Of a DNA stretch of 64,000 nucleotides, positions 12,294 through 24,798 are shown piece after piece; position 1 is the first letter of the stretch; each line of letters starts with the position of its first letter. The translations under genes and the position numbers were made by a program. Origin of the DNA: Darksidea phi (lineage: Eukaryota; Ascomycota; Dothideomycetes; Pleosporales; Lentitheciaceae). Below the pieces are notes generated by a model. The model was given only the letters and a program-made list of their open reading frames with translations. It did no database searches and had not been told where the DNA came from. The stretch covers positions 62,001-126,000 of the forward strand of contig JASJFT010000059.1 of assembly GCA_030770425.1 (NCBI GenBank), in the 5' to 3' direction.

Positions 12294-12454
12294 ATGCCCG
12301 ACCGAGACCTCCGCCTGCTCGCGCTTGACGGCGGCGGCGTCCGCGGCATGTCAGCCCTAATGATCCTTGAGCAGCCTATGGAGGCTATCAACCCCGACGC
12401 GCCGCCGAAGCCGTGCGGCTACTTCGATATGATCGGTGGGACGAGCACTGGGGG
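12294..12454 (+). pseudogene. Patatin-like phospholipase, N-terminal fragment
   Basis: An ATG opens 53 codons with the two hallmark motifs of patatin-like lipases: the oxyanion-hole loop DGGGVRG near residue 13 and the nucleophile elbow GGTSTGG (GxSxG form) at the end. A normal donor, GTGAGT, follows at 12455, where fungal patatins often have an intron, but no downstream exon with the expected continuation or the catalytic Asp motif was found before the next gene at 13168. The intervening 700 bp looks foreign. The gene is therefore probably truncated by insertion or deletion, leaving only the first exon. An intact version would hydrolyse acyl esters of lipids. Confidence 0.65.
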
Positions 12455-12637
12455 GTGAGTTTGGCTACTTGCACGAGCCAAGAAGCGGTACTAGTGAGTT
12501 AGTGGTGGAAGACCTTTAGTATTCATTCTAAACTGCACAACACAGATGCCTAAACGTGGATAAATATATTCTATTTTGAAGCTTAAGTATCTGTGATTTT
12601 TCTCGCTACGGAGTACTTCTCGCTACGTGGTGAGGGA

Positions 12638-12766
12638 TGTTATCTATCGGAGAGGGACAACTATCTACCCGAACGGAGCTAACTATCGGAAGACCGACTA
12701 GCCTCCGGAACCATGTGACGACAGCTCTATACACTACGGAGCGCGTATGGGCCTCAGCCCATAACA
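12638..12766. mobile_element. Possible solo LTR-like segment
   Basis: The segment begins TGTTA and ends TAACA, the inverted ends expected of an LTR, about 130 bp long, and lies just where the patatin fragment is broken off. No target-site duplication is visible (flanks AGGGA and TCGAC differ) and no second copy was found, so this is weak. Confidence 0.2.
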
Positions 12767-13167
12767 TCGACTAGATTAAAACGGTTAAATTGGAAGGATT
12801 CTAGCATATCAGAAGGCTTATATCTCGGGAAAGAGACCCTTTTGAGAGATCGACGCTCTAAACCCTGGAGGTGCGTCGGACGTGAAAACCTGCGGTTACT
12901 CTTCGCCCCCACCTCTTGCAAGGGGGTAAATGAAGTCTAGGCCACCATCAATGGTTGTTTTTCAGCTCATGTAACCTCGTTATCTAGACGTCCAATTGAA
13001 GCCGCTATGCACGCGGTACCCCCGGGTCTGGCCCCCAAAAGATTCCAAGCGAGGCGAAATACAGGAAATACAAAAGACGTAGTAGCGCCCTTAGTTTGGC
13101 GCTACCACTCTGAAAGTTCTGGCATTTGTATATTTTGAGCGTGCCTCGAAACATAGCAACAGGAAAT

Positions 13168-14622
13168 ATGTACAAATCTTTCTTTTCATACCCGGTCGAG
13201 CGACAATATCCTTACCGGTGGTTCACCCCCGCCGTCATCGTCGGTGGGATCGTAATCGCGGCTCTGATCTCGTTTGTCAATGTGGTAGCAACAGGCTACG
13301 AGCTGGCGGCGACGTCGTCCAACAATCCCAACGACACCGTAACCAACCCGCACTGGTACGGCGGCGTCAACTGGCCGTCCTCCTTCACCAGCAACGCGCA
13401 GGTAGCTTGTGCCGCTTCCACGTTCAACCTCAACTCGGAGATCTCCACCAACAACAGCGCATTCTCATATACGCTGCAGAAAGTATGGCGCACCAGGGAC
13501 GACGGCACCCAAGTGAACCTGGGGTCGCTTGTGTACTTGAACAATCCTCTCCGCAACTGCGACGTGACCAAGGTCAATATTCAGGTTCAGGGTATTTATT
13601 CTCAGACCGTGGAGCAGTCTGCCAGATCCAGAGCGGGGGTGCTCATCGAAGCTTACGCCAGCTGCTCCATTGACGTCGACACGTCTCTGACTGACGACGT
13701 CAACGGTCCGACGTACTTTAACCTGAAGGCAACGTACGACCTCATGAAAGGGAACATGGGTTTTCTATCCCGCAATAAAACCACCCAAGCTAGCTTGTAC
13801 TGGGGCGAATCTCTGCTGCAGATGTACTCGCTGGTCCTTGCGCGCAACTACAAGCTTGCCGCCATAGGCAATGTGCAAAACGATGCTTACGGCGCGTCCA
13901 TCACCCTCAAGCGAAATTCCAATGCGGCAGTCGGCACGGCTGCCGAAGTTGAGAGCCTGGACTTTTTTCATATCGAGTGTTTCACTGAGAAAGACTTCTG
14001 CAAAAACTATACCGTGCCGCGGCTGATGCAGGGCGACCACGATCCCTACCCGTCTATTTGGAAGTCGGTCGATGTGCTGGGGAAGGCCATGTGGTTCTCG
14101 GTCCTGACGGACTTGGGCCGCCAAAAAAGCGCTGTGCCGAATATGCTCGTCGAGCCAACGCTGCTCGCCAACTTGACGTCGAATTATACCAGCGAGATTC
14201 AGGCGTGGCCAACTCACACTGCCAACATCACTCTGCGGCCCAACAGCGGCCTGGCGCAAGCATCATTCGACCCCAACGCAAAACCGCTGCCAGATCTGAA
14301 TGCAACGCAAAGTACCTTGCCCACCAGCTACGTGTGCCAGGTGCCACGAATGAAATCGGCCGGCACATTATTTTTCACCGTACTCCTGGCTGATCTCGTG
14401 TATCTGCAAATTGCATACAAGTTGTTTGTATTCGTTGTGGGTTACCGGCTGCGCCGTAGACGCCCCGATGCCAACTACTGCGATGGTTGCCGAGGGGTCG
14501 TTGTTCAAGGAGCACAGCAGTCGAATGATCAGGACTCGTGTTCAAGCTCAACGCAAAACAACAACAGTGAGCCCAAGGAGGGGTACGTACGCCTCGATCA
14601 GCATGAACTGCGATCACCTTGA
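13168..14622 (+). CDS. Fungal two-TM ectodomain membrane protein, unknown function
   Basis: A single-exon protein of 484 residues. The chosen ATG at 13168 (MYKSFFSYPVERQYPYRWFT) matches the usual start of this fungal family; the open frame extends 14 codons upstream without another ATG. One membrane helix lies near residues 21-45 and a second near 400-430, leaving an ectodomain of about 350 residues with many NxS/T sequons (NDT, NNS, NKT, NYT, NLT, NYT, NIT, NAT) and conserved cysteines, followed by a short basic then cysteine-containing tail (YCDGCRG). The topology suggests a glycosylated plasma-membrane or endomembrane protein. Related proteins are common as uncharacterised entries in ascomycetes and basidiomycetes. 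No enzymatic motif is seen. Confidence 0.78.
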   Translation: MYKSFFSYPVERQYPYRWFTPAVIVGGIVIAALISFVNVVATGYELAATSSNNPNDTVTNPHWYGGVNWPSSFTSNAQVACAASTFNLNSEISTNNSAFSYTLQKVWRTRDDGTQVNLGSLVYLNNPLRNCDVTKVNIQVQGIYSQTVEQSARSRAGVLIEAYASCSIDVDTSLTDDVNGPTYFNLKATYDLMKGNMGFLSRNKTTQASLYWGESLLQMYSLVLARNYKLAAIGNVQNDAYGASITLKRNSNAAVGTAAEVESLDFFHIECFTEKDFCKNYTVPRLMQGDHDPYPSIWKSVDVLGKAMWFSVLTDLGRQKSAVPNMLVEPTLLANLTSNYTSEIQAWPTHTANITLRPNSGLAQASFDPNAKPLPDLNATQSTLPTSYVCQVPRMKSAGTLFFTVLLADLVYLQIAYKLFVFVVGYRLRRRRPDANYCDGCRGVVVQGAQQSNDQDSCSSSTQNNNSEPKEGYVRLDQHELRSP

Positions 14623-14849
14623 GCGTAGAGCGGCACCAAGTCTAGGCAGAGCAGAAATCATCTCTCAGGCTGAAGAATCGGGAGAGGGATCACAAGACAT
14701 ACGAGGCGTAGGACTTTCCCCTTCGCACCTGTCACGAGGTTGAGCGAGCGATGCACGACACGACATTTATAACCCGCGAAAGCGGCGGTGGGGCCTCGTG
14801 GGCGCGCCTTGCCTGATACGAGTGGTCGCGGTTTCCGTATACAGAGTTG

Positions 14850-15240
14850 TCGTCTAGTATTTTACTTATTAGATATCTTAACAAATTAGTTTAATTCGAA
14901 GTTAATATTACGTATATAGTAGTATATTTAAAATAATAATAGATAGGAAACTATTATACTAAGTAGTAATATAACGAAAATTTAGTATAAAATTTATATT
15001 ATTTAGTTTAAATAAAGTAATTATTATTTTTCCTATCTTTTAGTATTAGTACTTTGAATATTTTAGTAACTTATTACTATAAGAATATAAAATACCAAAT
15101 ATTAAATACCTTTAATAATTTAAGTATAATTAAGCCTTTTCTTAGACTTTAAATAATCCTAGAAATCTTAACTAAGCCTATTTTAGGAGATTTATAAGCG
15201 TTTAAAATTGTAATAGAATATTTAAAAGTATATACTACGC
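14850..15240. repeat. AT-rich, RIP-like island
   Basis: About 390 bp of strongly AT-rich sequence with stops in all frames, starting sharply after GC-rich DNA downstream of the membrane-protein gene. It runs directly into copy B of the dispersed repeat, so island and repeat probably belong to one RIP-mutated element. Confidence 0.6.
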
Positions 15241-15308
15241 GAGCCCGGGCGTTATTCGGTAACGGTTACCTAGCCATCGACTTCTTGCTCAATACCTCCT
15301 AAATAAGC

Positions 15309-15447
15309 TCTCGCAGCCTATTCCTACGGGCGCTATAAATTACGTAATATCAATTTCTCCAGTCTGCAAATACGAATATAAATCGTCGCTTAGCATGACG
15401 GAAGGAGAGCAAGGAACAATGGCCCCGGACTAAGGAAGCTTGGCATA
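15309..15447 (+). repeat. Dispersed repeat, copy B (RIP-mutated)
   Basis: Second copy of the 140-bp repeat at 1265-1404. Many differences are C-to-T or G-to-A relative to copy A (for example TATAAATCG for TATGAATCG), as expected from RIP. It directly follows the AT-rich island. The remaining sequence to 16107 has no recognisable gene. Confidence 0.6.
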
Positions 15448-16107
15448 GGGTAAACCCAGCCTCTGAAAGACCTCGCTTGATTATATGCAAATCTCGGCTT
15501 ACCTTGTACGCAAGTCGTCAATACTATGTATTATGGACCATCGTATTATGCTTAATTTAGCTCGGTAAGGCAGATGCCAAGAGATCTGCCTCTAGGGCGG
15601 CGGGCTTACAACTCAGCTGCTCGGTTGGAGGGGATGCCGATTTTGCTGTACTTACAAGCCTGCATATCCCAATAATGGGGAGGTTAGGACAAACGAAATA
15701 TAATAACAACGCCTAGACAAGGTGGAGTCGTACAGACAATAAAACGGCGCAATGATGAGATCTGGAATGGGGATAATTAATGGTCTGTAGTACCGCAAAA
15801 ACCATCCTCTGGTCTCTAGCAAGGGCTACCAGACCGTCCTTTTATCTATCCGCTTTACTTTCGGGGTTGCAATCCAAGGACCCCCGCTTTTCTAGCCCTC
15901 CAGCTTGGGGTTTCCGGCTAGCGCCCGTCTAGCGCCTGTCCAGCTCAGATCCGGCCTGCGGGGTGCCGGCCGCCCTGGCCTGTCGCGACTTCTTAAGAAG
16001 CCGCAGAAAATTTGTGATAGCGATACAAATGTCGTGGTGGATATACCATAAATACACGAAGAGATTGTAGTGACCTTCTTATTCCATCATTAAACTCCCA
16101 CTAAAAA

Positions 16108-17920
16108 ATGTTATTTGCTTGTCTTGGTCAGGACGTTGGTACATGCCCAGTTCTCACAGCGGCCGTATGCTGCATCCTGGGCACCTTGTACTATACCGCC
16201 ATCTATCGCGGAAAAATTCGTTCTGATATTCCATGGATCGCACTTGACGAGCATGGTCTCGCGGACTCGGGGAAAGCTCGAATGCAATGGATCACTCATT
16301 GCAGAGACATCCTCGACAAAGGCATCACTCAGGTAAACCGACCTTCCAAGTACGAGAATTTGTTTAACTATTTTCAGATTAAAGGCGCCTTTCAAACGCA
16401 TACTAGCAATGGACCGATGATCATACTTCCAAACCGCTATGCAGACCAGATCCACAATAATCCAGACCTTCTCCTTTCCGAGTTTGCTGCTGAAGTATGT
16501 GTTCTTAAAGTTCATTTATGGTTTGGTCGGTCAACAAAGGCAGCTAACCTACCTAGAACATGTTCACGGGATATCCAGGTTTTGAGCCTTTTGCTCTGAT
16601 AAAGTCGCACAACATCATTCAGGACGTTGTTAAACTTAAATTAACCCGTTCACTAGGTTAAAAGCAGCCCGAGTGGGGATGTTTAAATAAAACAGCGGCT
16701 GACGTGTCTAGATGCCGTGATACCAGAGCTGACTGCTGAGGCTGACGGTTCTCTCTCTCGACTATTGGGTACCAGCGGTGGTAAGGGAACTCACTCCTAT
16801 CGTTCTTGAGCAAAGTTAATTTTGACCCTTTCATAGAATGGAAATCAATTAAGCTGAAGCCCATAATATACAAATTCGTTGCACGTCTTTCAAGTCGCGT
16901 CTTTCTCGGTGAAGAAGTCTGCAATAACGAAGAGTGGCCTGAAATTTGCGTTTCATATACCATGCATTCCTTTGAGGCTGCCCGAGCCTTGCGCACATGG
17001 AATCCACTTCTCCGACCCATCGTCCACTGGTTCATACCCGAATGCAGGCGCGTTCGGAAGGTGAGAGATATGACTCGCGAGATAGTGATGCCGATCGTGC
17101 AAGAGCGGATGACGAGACGAAAAGCCGAAGGCGGGACTTCTGTGCCTGCGGATATGGTTGGCTGGATCGACGATATGGCAAGGAGTAAATCGTGTGATGT
17201 CAGAATGGAGGATGCACAGTTGTTTCTCGCTATTGCTGCAATCCACACTACCACCGAGGCGCTCAGCTACCTCATGCTGGATCTGATCGATCATCCTGAA
17301 ATCATTCCGCGCTTGAAGGAGGAGATCGCGTTGGTCTTGAAAGACGGCAGTTGGAACAAGACGTCATTGGAGAAGATGAAATACCTCGATAGCGTCTTGA
17401 AAGAATCCCAAAGATTACACGGGTTGAGTATGGGTAAGTGTCCCCGAAGTCTTCCGCTATCACATTTGGCGGAAGGAGGATTAATAATTTGTCAGTCTCC
17501 ATGGAACGCAAAGCCATGAAAACCGTCACCCTTTCCGACGGCACCGTCATCCCCAAAGGCGTCAAACTCTGCGTCAATACCGACTTCGCATTCAAGGAAT
17601 CTATCTATCCCTCCCCACGCATCTTCCAATCCGACCGCTTTCTGCAAAAGCGTGAAGCTGGAGAAAGCAACAAGTGGCAGTACGTCACTACTTCCCCAGA
17701 ACATCTTGCATTCGGACACGGAAGACAAGCTTGCCCTGGCAGGTTCTTCGCTAGCAATGAGATCAAAATTGCCCTGATCCACTTGTTGCTCAACTATGAC
17801 TGGAAGTATACTGAGGAGGGTAAAGTGGCGGAGCAGGTTTCAGGGCCTTCAGCTTGGGTGCCAGTCACGCAGAAGGTTATGTACAGACGGAAGGAGAATA
17901 AAGTGAAGATTGAAGGCTAA
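16108..17920 (+). CDS. Cytochrome P450 monooxygenase, six exons
   Basis: Exons are 16108-16332, 16378-16494, 16557-16656, 16712-16780, 16837-17433 and 17496-17920. Frame is kept through five introns and gives 510 residues, normal for a fungal P450. The first intron (45 bp) is itself open, so it is easily missed. An N-terminal hydrophobic anchor (about residues 15-33) places it on the ER. The I-helix reads AAIHTTTE, the K-helix ExxR is ESQR, and the heme loop is FGHGRQACPG with the ligand cysteine near residue 449. These resemble the ent-kaurene-oxidase/CYP68-like group acting on terpenoids or other secondary metabolites. The donor of the third intron is weak (GTTAAA). No backbone enzyme (terpene or polyketide synthase) lies nearby, so the substrate is unknown. 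Confidence 0.85.
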
Positions 17921-20900
17921 CAAGTTGGTGACTAGAAGATGATAAGAGGTTGCTGGTTCAGTACGTTTGTAAGGGATTGTAGGAATGAATTTACACATTT
18001 GTGGTGAAGTTGCTAAGGTCGGACAGCGTAACCATTGGTGGAAGTGTAGTTATCGAGTTACTGCTTAAGGAACACCTCACTTCAATAGCCTATTTTAAGT
18101 GCACAAGGTTTAGGATAAAGCAAGAGACTCCACGCAACCGGAGGTGTGCAGCATGTATAGACAGTTTGGCTAGTTTAGTGAAAGGTGGTTAACTGCGTTG
18201 CGTAAATTAAAAGGCCTATGCCACGCCTTGCATCGAGAAAGCCTAGAGTAGAGGAAGGAGAAGGTTAGGATTCTTACATGTTAACGCTACAAACAGAGAA
18301 CTTTGGGTCCTTTAGGCAAACGTAAAGAGGGAGATAAGGCGCCGCACACGCTGGCGAGGAGTTTGCGCGCCCCAGAGGTTGTTGGAACGGCAGCCAGACG
18401 CGGTGCTGAGCATGTGCAGTGAGGAGCGGTGGGTGGGATGGCTCGATTGTGTTGTGTCGACAGTTAGCGAACGACGCCGTGGCATGCGAGTCCTTACTAA
18501 ATTGCTATTACTACGGTAGAAGAACAATTACAGCTTTCACAATGGGAAGTACGGCAGTAGTCAAACAGGTTTATCAATGAACTAATGTAGACAGTAAATC
18601 GCCTCCGCCAGCGCCGCGAATGCTTAATAAAGGCTAGATTTCGGAATAGTTTCAAGTTTTCGTCTGGGTCAGTCTCTGTACTGTGGAATTTGAGCCTATC
18701 AGGGAGGCGGCGGATTCTTAACGTTGTCCCAAAGAGCTCTTAACAATACTATCGATGCTACCTACAGCGTCTGTGGGTGGTATGACGAGAACTGAGCTGG
18801 ATTATCTATCTGAGCTATCACAAATTACCTAATCGAGTATAGTACAACCAATCAAGTCAGGTTTTGGGTCAATTTTGAAGTAATCACATCTATAAGCCTC
18901 GGATAGATAGACTTACTCATTAGCAGGTATATGTCAATTTGGATGAACAGGAACAATGTCAAGGAGTTTGCAATCTGGATAGGAGCGAAGTACCAAATTG
19001 ACGGCGCACGACAACGATGAAAATGATAAGAATTACGACACCAAGGCATCAAAACCAGCCGTCTAAATACTGTTCTCATACTGAAAAGATAGCCCAGCGA
19101 AGTTGGAGTGTGACATTTCCCGGTTTACCTTCCTTGGGTCCCATTTTGGTTCCTACTATAGAGCACGTTCCCGGACCTCGGGTTTGGATCTCGCTCCTCT
19201 TTTGAAGACCCCGCTCTGACCCGCTACTAAGAACCTATTAGCATCTACCCTACTAACCTTCATGTGGCGAAACGTCTCCACCTAACTTTTCTACTTTATC
19301 ATTAAAAGTAGACCGTTATAACCCTCATATAAGCGTCTTCCTCCGTTGCTAGGTTTGCTCCCCGCCCCCTGGCGCTAGGAAGTTGAAGAACGTCGTAGGG
19401 ACGTTGATCTCACATCCAGATCAGTTCTGATTTTGAATTTGTAGCCAGCATGTCCTTGCAAAATTGCTTTTCTCTCTCGGCATCAGCATCGGATTCTTCC
19501 TCTGAGAGATAATCCAAGCACTTGACCCAGACGGTCAGCCCCTGGATCGCCGCATAATGTTGTATGATTTCCACGATCAAGTCCTGAGCTTTTTGTTGGC
19601 GCTTATTTAGGAGGTTGGTAGCCTCATGATTTCTCTCCGTCAAGCTCCCATGGTCTCAAAACCCGGTAAGACATGTTGTGTTCCATCGGGTAGTTCGGAG
19701 GTGATATGTGGGACGATATATAGCTGGTCTTAGAAAAAGAGATGTAAGAAGTGGTACAAAGTGAGCGATGGGGACAATTGTGACAGTATCATCAAAAAGC
19801 AGGGGATCTCGAGCGCGAACTTCTTCCGATGGAATTCAAATGTGGGAATAGACTGCAAGTCGCAATGGCTGGGATACTATGTATGTGTCGGAGTGTGAGA
19901 AGGTATAGCTGGCATGTTGTCAATGGCAGTGGATCTTCAAAGAAGTGGCAGCTTGTTCGCTGAGACCTCTCGCATTGAAGGTGCTCCTCGTCGGCTCACG
20001 GCTCATGTATGCAGTGTCAAGTCCGATTGGTGGCAAAGCAAAAACCCACAATGAAGATTGGCGAAGCTGCTCGTTCCATGATGGCATTAGTCGCTATTAA
20101 CGATGTCTACCGAGACTCAAGCTAACTACCGATAGGCGGGAGACTGATCAACAGGAAAGCTGCCTTTCTTGTTCTGGGTGTCGCGTTGGCGGGGCTTGCG
20201 AAATTTGGGGGAGGTGAAAGCCGGTGACCGGACGCTTCCTGGGCGCGTCACTCACGGCGCAGCATTTGTTTTGCGTTATGAACCTAATTCTTCCTACAGG
20301 AAACCAACGATCCGCTGCTGGCAAAGGACATCTCTACGTCCTGACCGAAGTGCATGACCGGATACGGATAAATGTAGCAAGGCCTCCCCGCTGGTGCCAA
20401 CTCCTTTTACTAGAACTTGCCTAGTAGCCAATGCTTCGTTGTTGATATTGTAAATCTGTGGGTTGTGTTACATTGTAGCGTTTCAATGTAGGGTTTCTGA
20501 TCGGTGTTGGGGTTTTACGTTGGGCGAGCGGCCGGGCGCTAGCTCTGCGGGATGGAAGCGCTACTCCGACGATGATCGTCACGGGGGAACTGTGCTTCAG
20601 TTTGCGCCGTTGCGAAAGCACGAGAAAGCGTGGTTGGTTGTTGTAGTGACGCGTGGCTTGGAGGCCAACACGTTCGGAAACTCATCTGTGGCATGGTGGC
20701 GGTTAGCGCTAGAGCTAACCGCATATGGCGTCGTCCGAGCGCGCAAGCGCCCAATCTCCCTCGGCCCCTGCCCACCCGCCTTTCTTCCTTCACACTGTTC
20801 AGCGCATCAACGGCCGATCGCAACATGGACACCCACTTCAGTTGCCGCTGGGATTCATCGCGCTTCCACGATCTACTGGCGCCCACCGCCAGGCGGCTCA

Positions 20901-21065
20901 GTGTGGCAACTATTCTTAGTGCTAGAGTCTCAGACCATCAGGGCTGCCCCATCGTGGCACGGTGCGATCTGCCCAGACAAGCTTCACCACTAAAACCTCC
21001 GGGTGCCCCACTCTCACAAGCCTTCTGAACGACCTTTCTATTTCTATTTTGCTACACGAGTTTCC
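17921..21065. other. Gene-poor stretch, no supported gene
   Basis: About 3.1 kb between the P450 and the DUF3176 gene. Composition is mixed and open frames are short. One acidic, helical 77-codon frame (19410-19643, minus) is listed separately with low confidence. The last few hundred bases must hold the promoter and any 5' leader of the DUF3176 gene. No tRNA, terminal repeat or transposase relic was recognised. Confidence 0.4.
19410..19643 (-). CDS. Possible small helical protein
   Basis: A 77-codon frame encodes a hydrophilic, probably helical peptide with an acidic middle (YLSEEESDADAEREKQ) and a single plausible amphipathic segment before it. Its composition is protein-like rather than random, but there is no recognised family, no signal peptide and no splice evidence. 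It may be a fragment of a lost gene. Confidence 0.2.
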   Translation of the reverse strand: MTERNHEATNLLNKRQQKAQDLIVEIIQHYAAIQGLTVWVKCLDYLSEEESDADAEREKQFCKDMLATNSKSELIWM

Positions 21066-23813
21066 ATGCTTACAGTCTGTCCACGACCCAAAGCGCATCA
21101 AGTAGACCTAACTGGCCCGAAGCCCGGCTGCACCATGCCAAACATTCCTGTCTCCCCCATGCCTTTCAGCCATGTGAATATCCCCATATATCTCGACACC
21201 GCCCACAACCGGATGACTTCGAACTCCACACAGCCGTCTGAGCATATCTGTCCAAAATGCTCGGTCAATTCGAGGGATCAGCCAATTCACTGCATATCCG
21301 TTTCGCCTGCTCCACCTCCATATGCGTCGGTGGCTCCTCAAATCCCTGCTCATGGAAGACTAGCGGTTCCATCGCTCAATGTGCAGACCGGAGGTCAGTG
21401 GTCAAACCGCGCTCGTCCACTTCGCCCTGCTCCAGCTTTCCGGCCGGACGATGACGGGAGACACGTACGATTTCGTCATAATGCTTTCTCTCCCGTATCA
21501 CCGCAGACTGCCGATAGCACCATGCCAGGGCACATTGGTCTAGGTATTCCCGCGGCTCCTTTCAAACCTGACATCAGCCCTATAACGCCTGGGTCGGTTG
21601 AAAAGGCTCAGACAGCAAAGGACACCACTACGCAGGAAGAGAGTTCCACCGGACTCCCCGGTGCATCAAACTTTGCGCAAAGGATTGAAAAAAGGCTCTG
21701 GAAATACAGTGCGTCACGCAATGTTGTTAAACGATGGCTTATGGAGATTATCAGCTGGAGTCTGAGCGCGCTTTGTATGGCTGCCATTGTAATCGTCCTA
21801 CATCATTATCAACACCAGCCTCTGCCCAAGTGGCCACTTGGCTTGACGCTCAACGTCTATATTTCAGTTCTGGCAAAATTTGCATCCGCCGCACTCTTGC
21901 TTCCTGTTTCTGAAGCTCTCGGTCAATTGAAATGGAATTGGTTCCAAACCAACAGTGAAAAGGAAAAACAGAGCAAGAAAATGTGGGACTTCGAGTAAGT
22001 AAAGCCAACATTACCCACTGGACACCCCTTGCTCTCACCACCGGTATTCTTAGGAGCATCCCCACCTCACAGTCCCACCCATCTAGTAACAATGTGACGA
22101 ATAACGCTGATTTTTTCCTACCTTGCTAGGCTGTTCGATAATGCGTCTCGAGGTCCGTGGGGATCATTCATGCTATTGTTGAGAACAAGAGGTCGATCTT
22201 TAGCGGCGCTTGGGGCAGCCGTCACACTCTTTGCACTTGCCATGGACCCTTTTTTTCAGCAAGTCGTTAGCTTTCCGGAGAAATGGCAGATACAGCCGTT
22301 GAACGGATCCATTCCGCGTGCAACCACATATCAGATAGATTCAGCTGGAATGCTCGAGCAGGATGGGATCCGTCTTTCAGAGCCAGATCAAGGTAAGTGT
22401 TTATGAACATGCTTTCCAATCAACAGACTGATCATCATCCGTCTAGCCATGTCGGCGACCGCATACCATTACTTCTACGAGAACGGCACCAACCCAGCGA
22501 CTAGTGGCAGCGGCAACAAGATAGGAACAGATGTTCCACTGACCTGTCCCAGTTCCAAGTGCACATGGGACCAGTATGAAAGTCTAAGCGTATGCAACCG
22601 GTGCGTGCAGAACCCTGATCTCCTCGAGTTCGGTTGCCGTGATACCGTCTTGGACTGGATTTCAACACCGACTCCAACACCCGAACATACAGCCTGGGTC
22701 TATCCAAATGGTACCGCATGCGGATGGTTTCTCAGAGCGCGGGACTCAATCTTGATGACTGGTTATATTACCGGCTTTGACGGGAATTATACGGGAGATG
22801 GTGAGGTTCTTTTATCTCGCTCGCAACCACTATACGACCTCAACACCAGAGCTCCACTTCCTGGCTATGAAGCGAAACTCAACAACACTCGCAATCCGAT
22901 AACTCATTTCGCCGTTGTTTCAGGAGGCGAAGACTTGGCACAAATTCAGCGAAACGCTACGCCAATAGCGCATGAGTGCATCATAACCTGGTGCGTGAAG
23001 ACCTTGCAATCTTCACTATCAAGCGGCCTGTATAGCGAGAACGTGACCGAGGTTCTCTACAACCATACACTTGGCCCCGAGCCATGGACCGTGAGTCAAA
23101 CTTTCGACGACGGCGAATTAGTTTCGATAGAGTTCACCTACAACGAAAATGTCACCATCGTCGGCAACAGTGGCCATAGCTATGAAATCGACAACACAAC
23201 TCACAATACTATCCTCACGATTTTCGACGACATTTTTCCCTCTACATACACGATGGTCAACTCTACCAATTCAACATCGGCTGCACCTACGCTTCGATTC
23301 CAACAATACTTTGTCAGCAAACTTATGACACGGATCCCGACGTACAATCCTTTCCTCTATAACAACATTACCCTGCATCTGGACAACTTAGCTGATGATC
23401 TTACCAATATAATGCGATCATCGAAAGCTACGACTCAAATGACACCGGGTGCGGCATTCGACCTGGTCAGTGTCGTTTTAGTCCGGTGGGAATGGCTTTC
23501 TCTCCCTCTTGGTCTGTTGGGCTTCACTTTCATTTTCCTAGTATCAACGATCGTTCGAAGTTCAATGGATCAAGATGTCGGGGTGTGGAAGACGTCTGCT
23601 ATTGCGACGCTGCTTTACGGCCTTCCAGACGATGTACGGAAGAAAGTGACGTCCCGGTCGATTAAAGATCACGGCACGCCGCGAGCGAACGCGAAACACA
23701 CTAGAATCAAATGGCTTCCTGGGGCTGGATGGAGGGTTTCGGGCGCAAGCGTACTCTCGCCGTCATCCCTTAGGTCTCGTCATACACCACCGCAGGCGGA
23801 ATGGAAGGGGTGA
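21066..23813 (+). CDS. DUF3176 family membrane protein, three exons
   Basis: Exons are 21066-21994, 22130-22392 and 22447-23813 (introns GTAAGT...GCTAG and GTAAGT...TCTAG), giving 852 residues. The first 210 residues are low-complexity and Pro/Ser-rich. The DUF3176 signature follows: a helix near 230-260, a WPLGLTLNVYIS segment, SEALGQLKWNWF, and after the first intron LFDNASRGPWGS. A long glycosylation-rich ectodomain (many NxS/T sites and paired cysteines such as CPSSKC and CNRC) precedes a C-terminal membrane helix near 740 and a basic tail. Members are multi-pass fungal proteins of unknown role. An alternative start is the ATG at 21135, 23 codons later. Confidence 0.85.
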
Positions 23814-24798
23814 TGGTGGTAGCATATTGGAATGACAACCTTAAACGGAGGCGCTCAAGATCCTCAATCGTGCTTGGAAAGCCCATCCGAAACTTGAATG
23901 AGTCTGTATCGAATCCAAACGGTTCACCTATATCTGCAAGCCGACATCGAAAGCATGATTCACTTCCCCAAAGCGGTGCTATATCCGGGGGCTGATGCAC
24001 GACGTACAGAAACAAAAGGAGAGTCAAGAGTTGATCGTCTAGTTACGTAGCAGAGGCTCATATACATATGCGCGCTAGCCCACATCAGGCAGCCGCTTAG
24101 TCAGCTCTCTCCTTCCGTAGTCATCCACAGCAAGCGGCACGCTATTAAGGGCTCAGCTTCTGGACAATTCGGGTGCCGTACTGATGTAAGCGCGGAGGTC
24201 GCACATTCGGCCGTGGCTTGCTGGTCCCGTTCCAGTTGGCGCGCCTCTCGTATGTCCATCGAGAATTTTAGACCCGTGACCGAGAGAGGGCTGCGCATTG
24301 TGTCCAGCATGGGTTGTGCGGTCGGGCACCTCATCTGTTATCGAGCTTGTTGTCCAGAACGAACAGCTTCTCTGCCCACGGAATACTGGACGTTCCTTTC
24401 GCGCAAGCGTAATATTTTCTGCAAAGTACCTTAACTTGGGTAGAGTATGCGTGAGCTACACGGAGCGGGTTCAGATGATCTGATTGGCTGTGGTGATCGC
24501 AGCGATAAAACAATCCGCGTTTCATCTTCCCCCAACGGGCGGTTAGCAGTAGCGCCAGCGCGTATCCAATCAATATCAACGCCCCTGCGTTTCCCAGGCT
24601 ACATACAAACACATAAATGTGAATGCATCGCCCAAATTTGCAAGGCAGGGACCGGTTCCACTCATCATTCTTTCAAATTTCCCATTCTCTTCCTTATCTC
24701 GATCTTAATACGTGAACGTGCTGTGCGCGGACATCAGACAATCAGAAAATACCACAAACAAAACACATCGCAACATCTACTTCCTACCTATTGTCACC

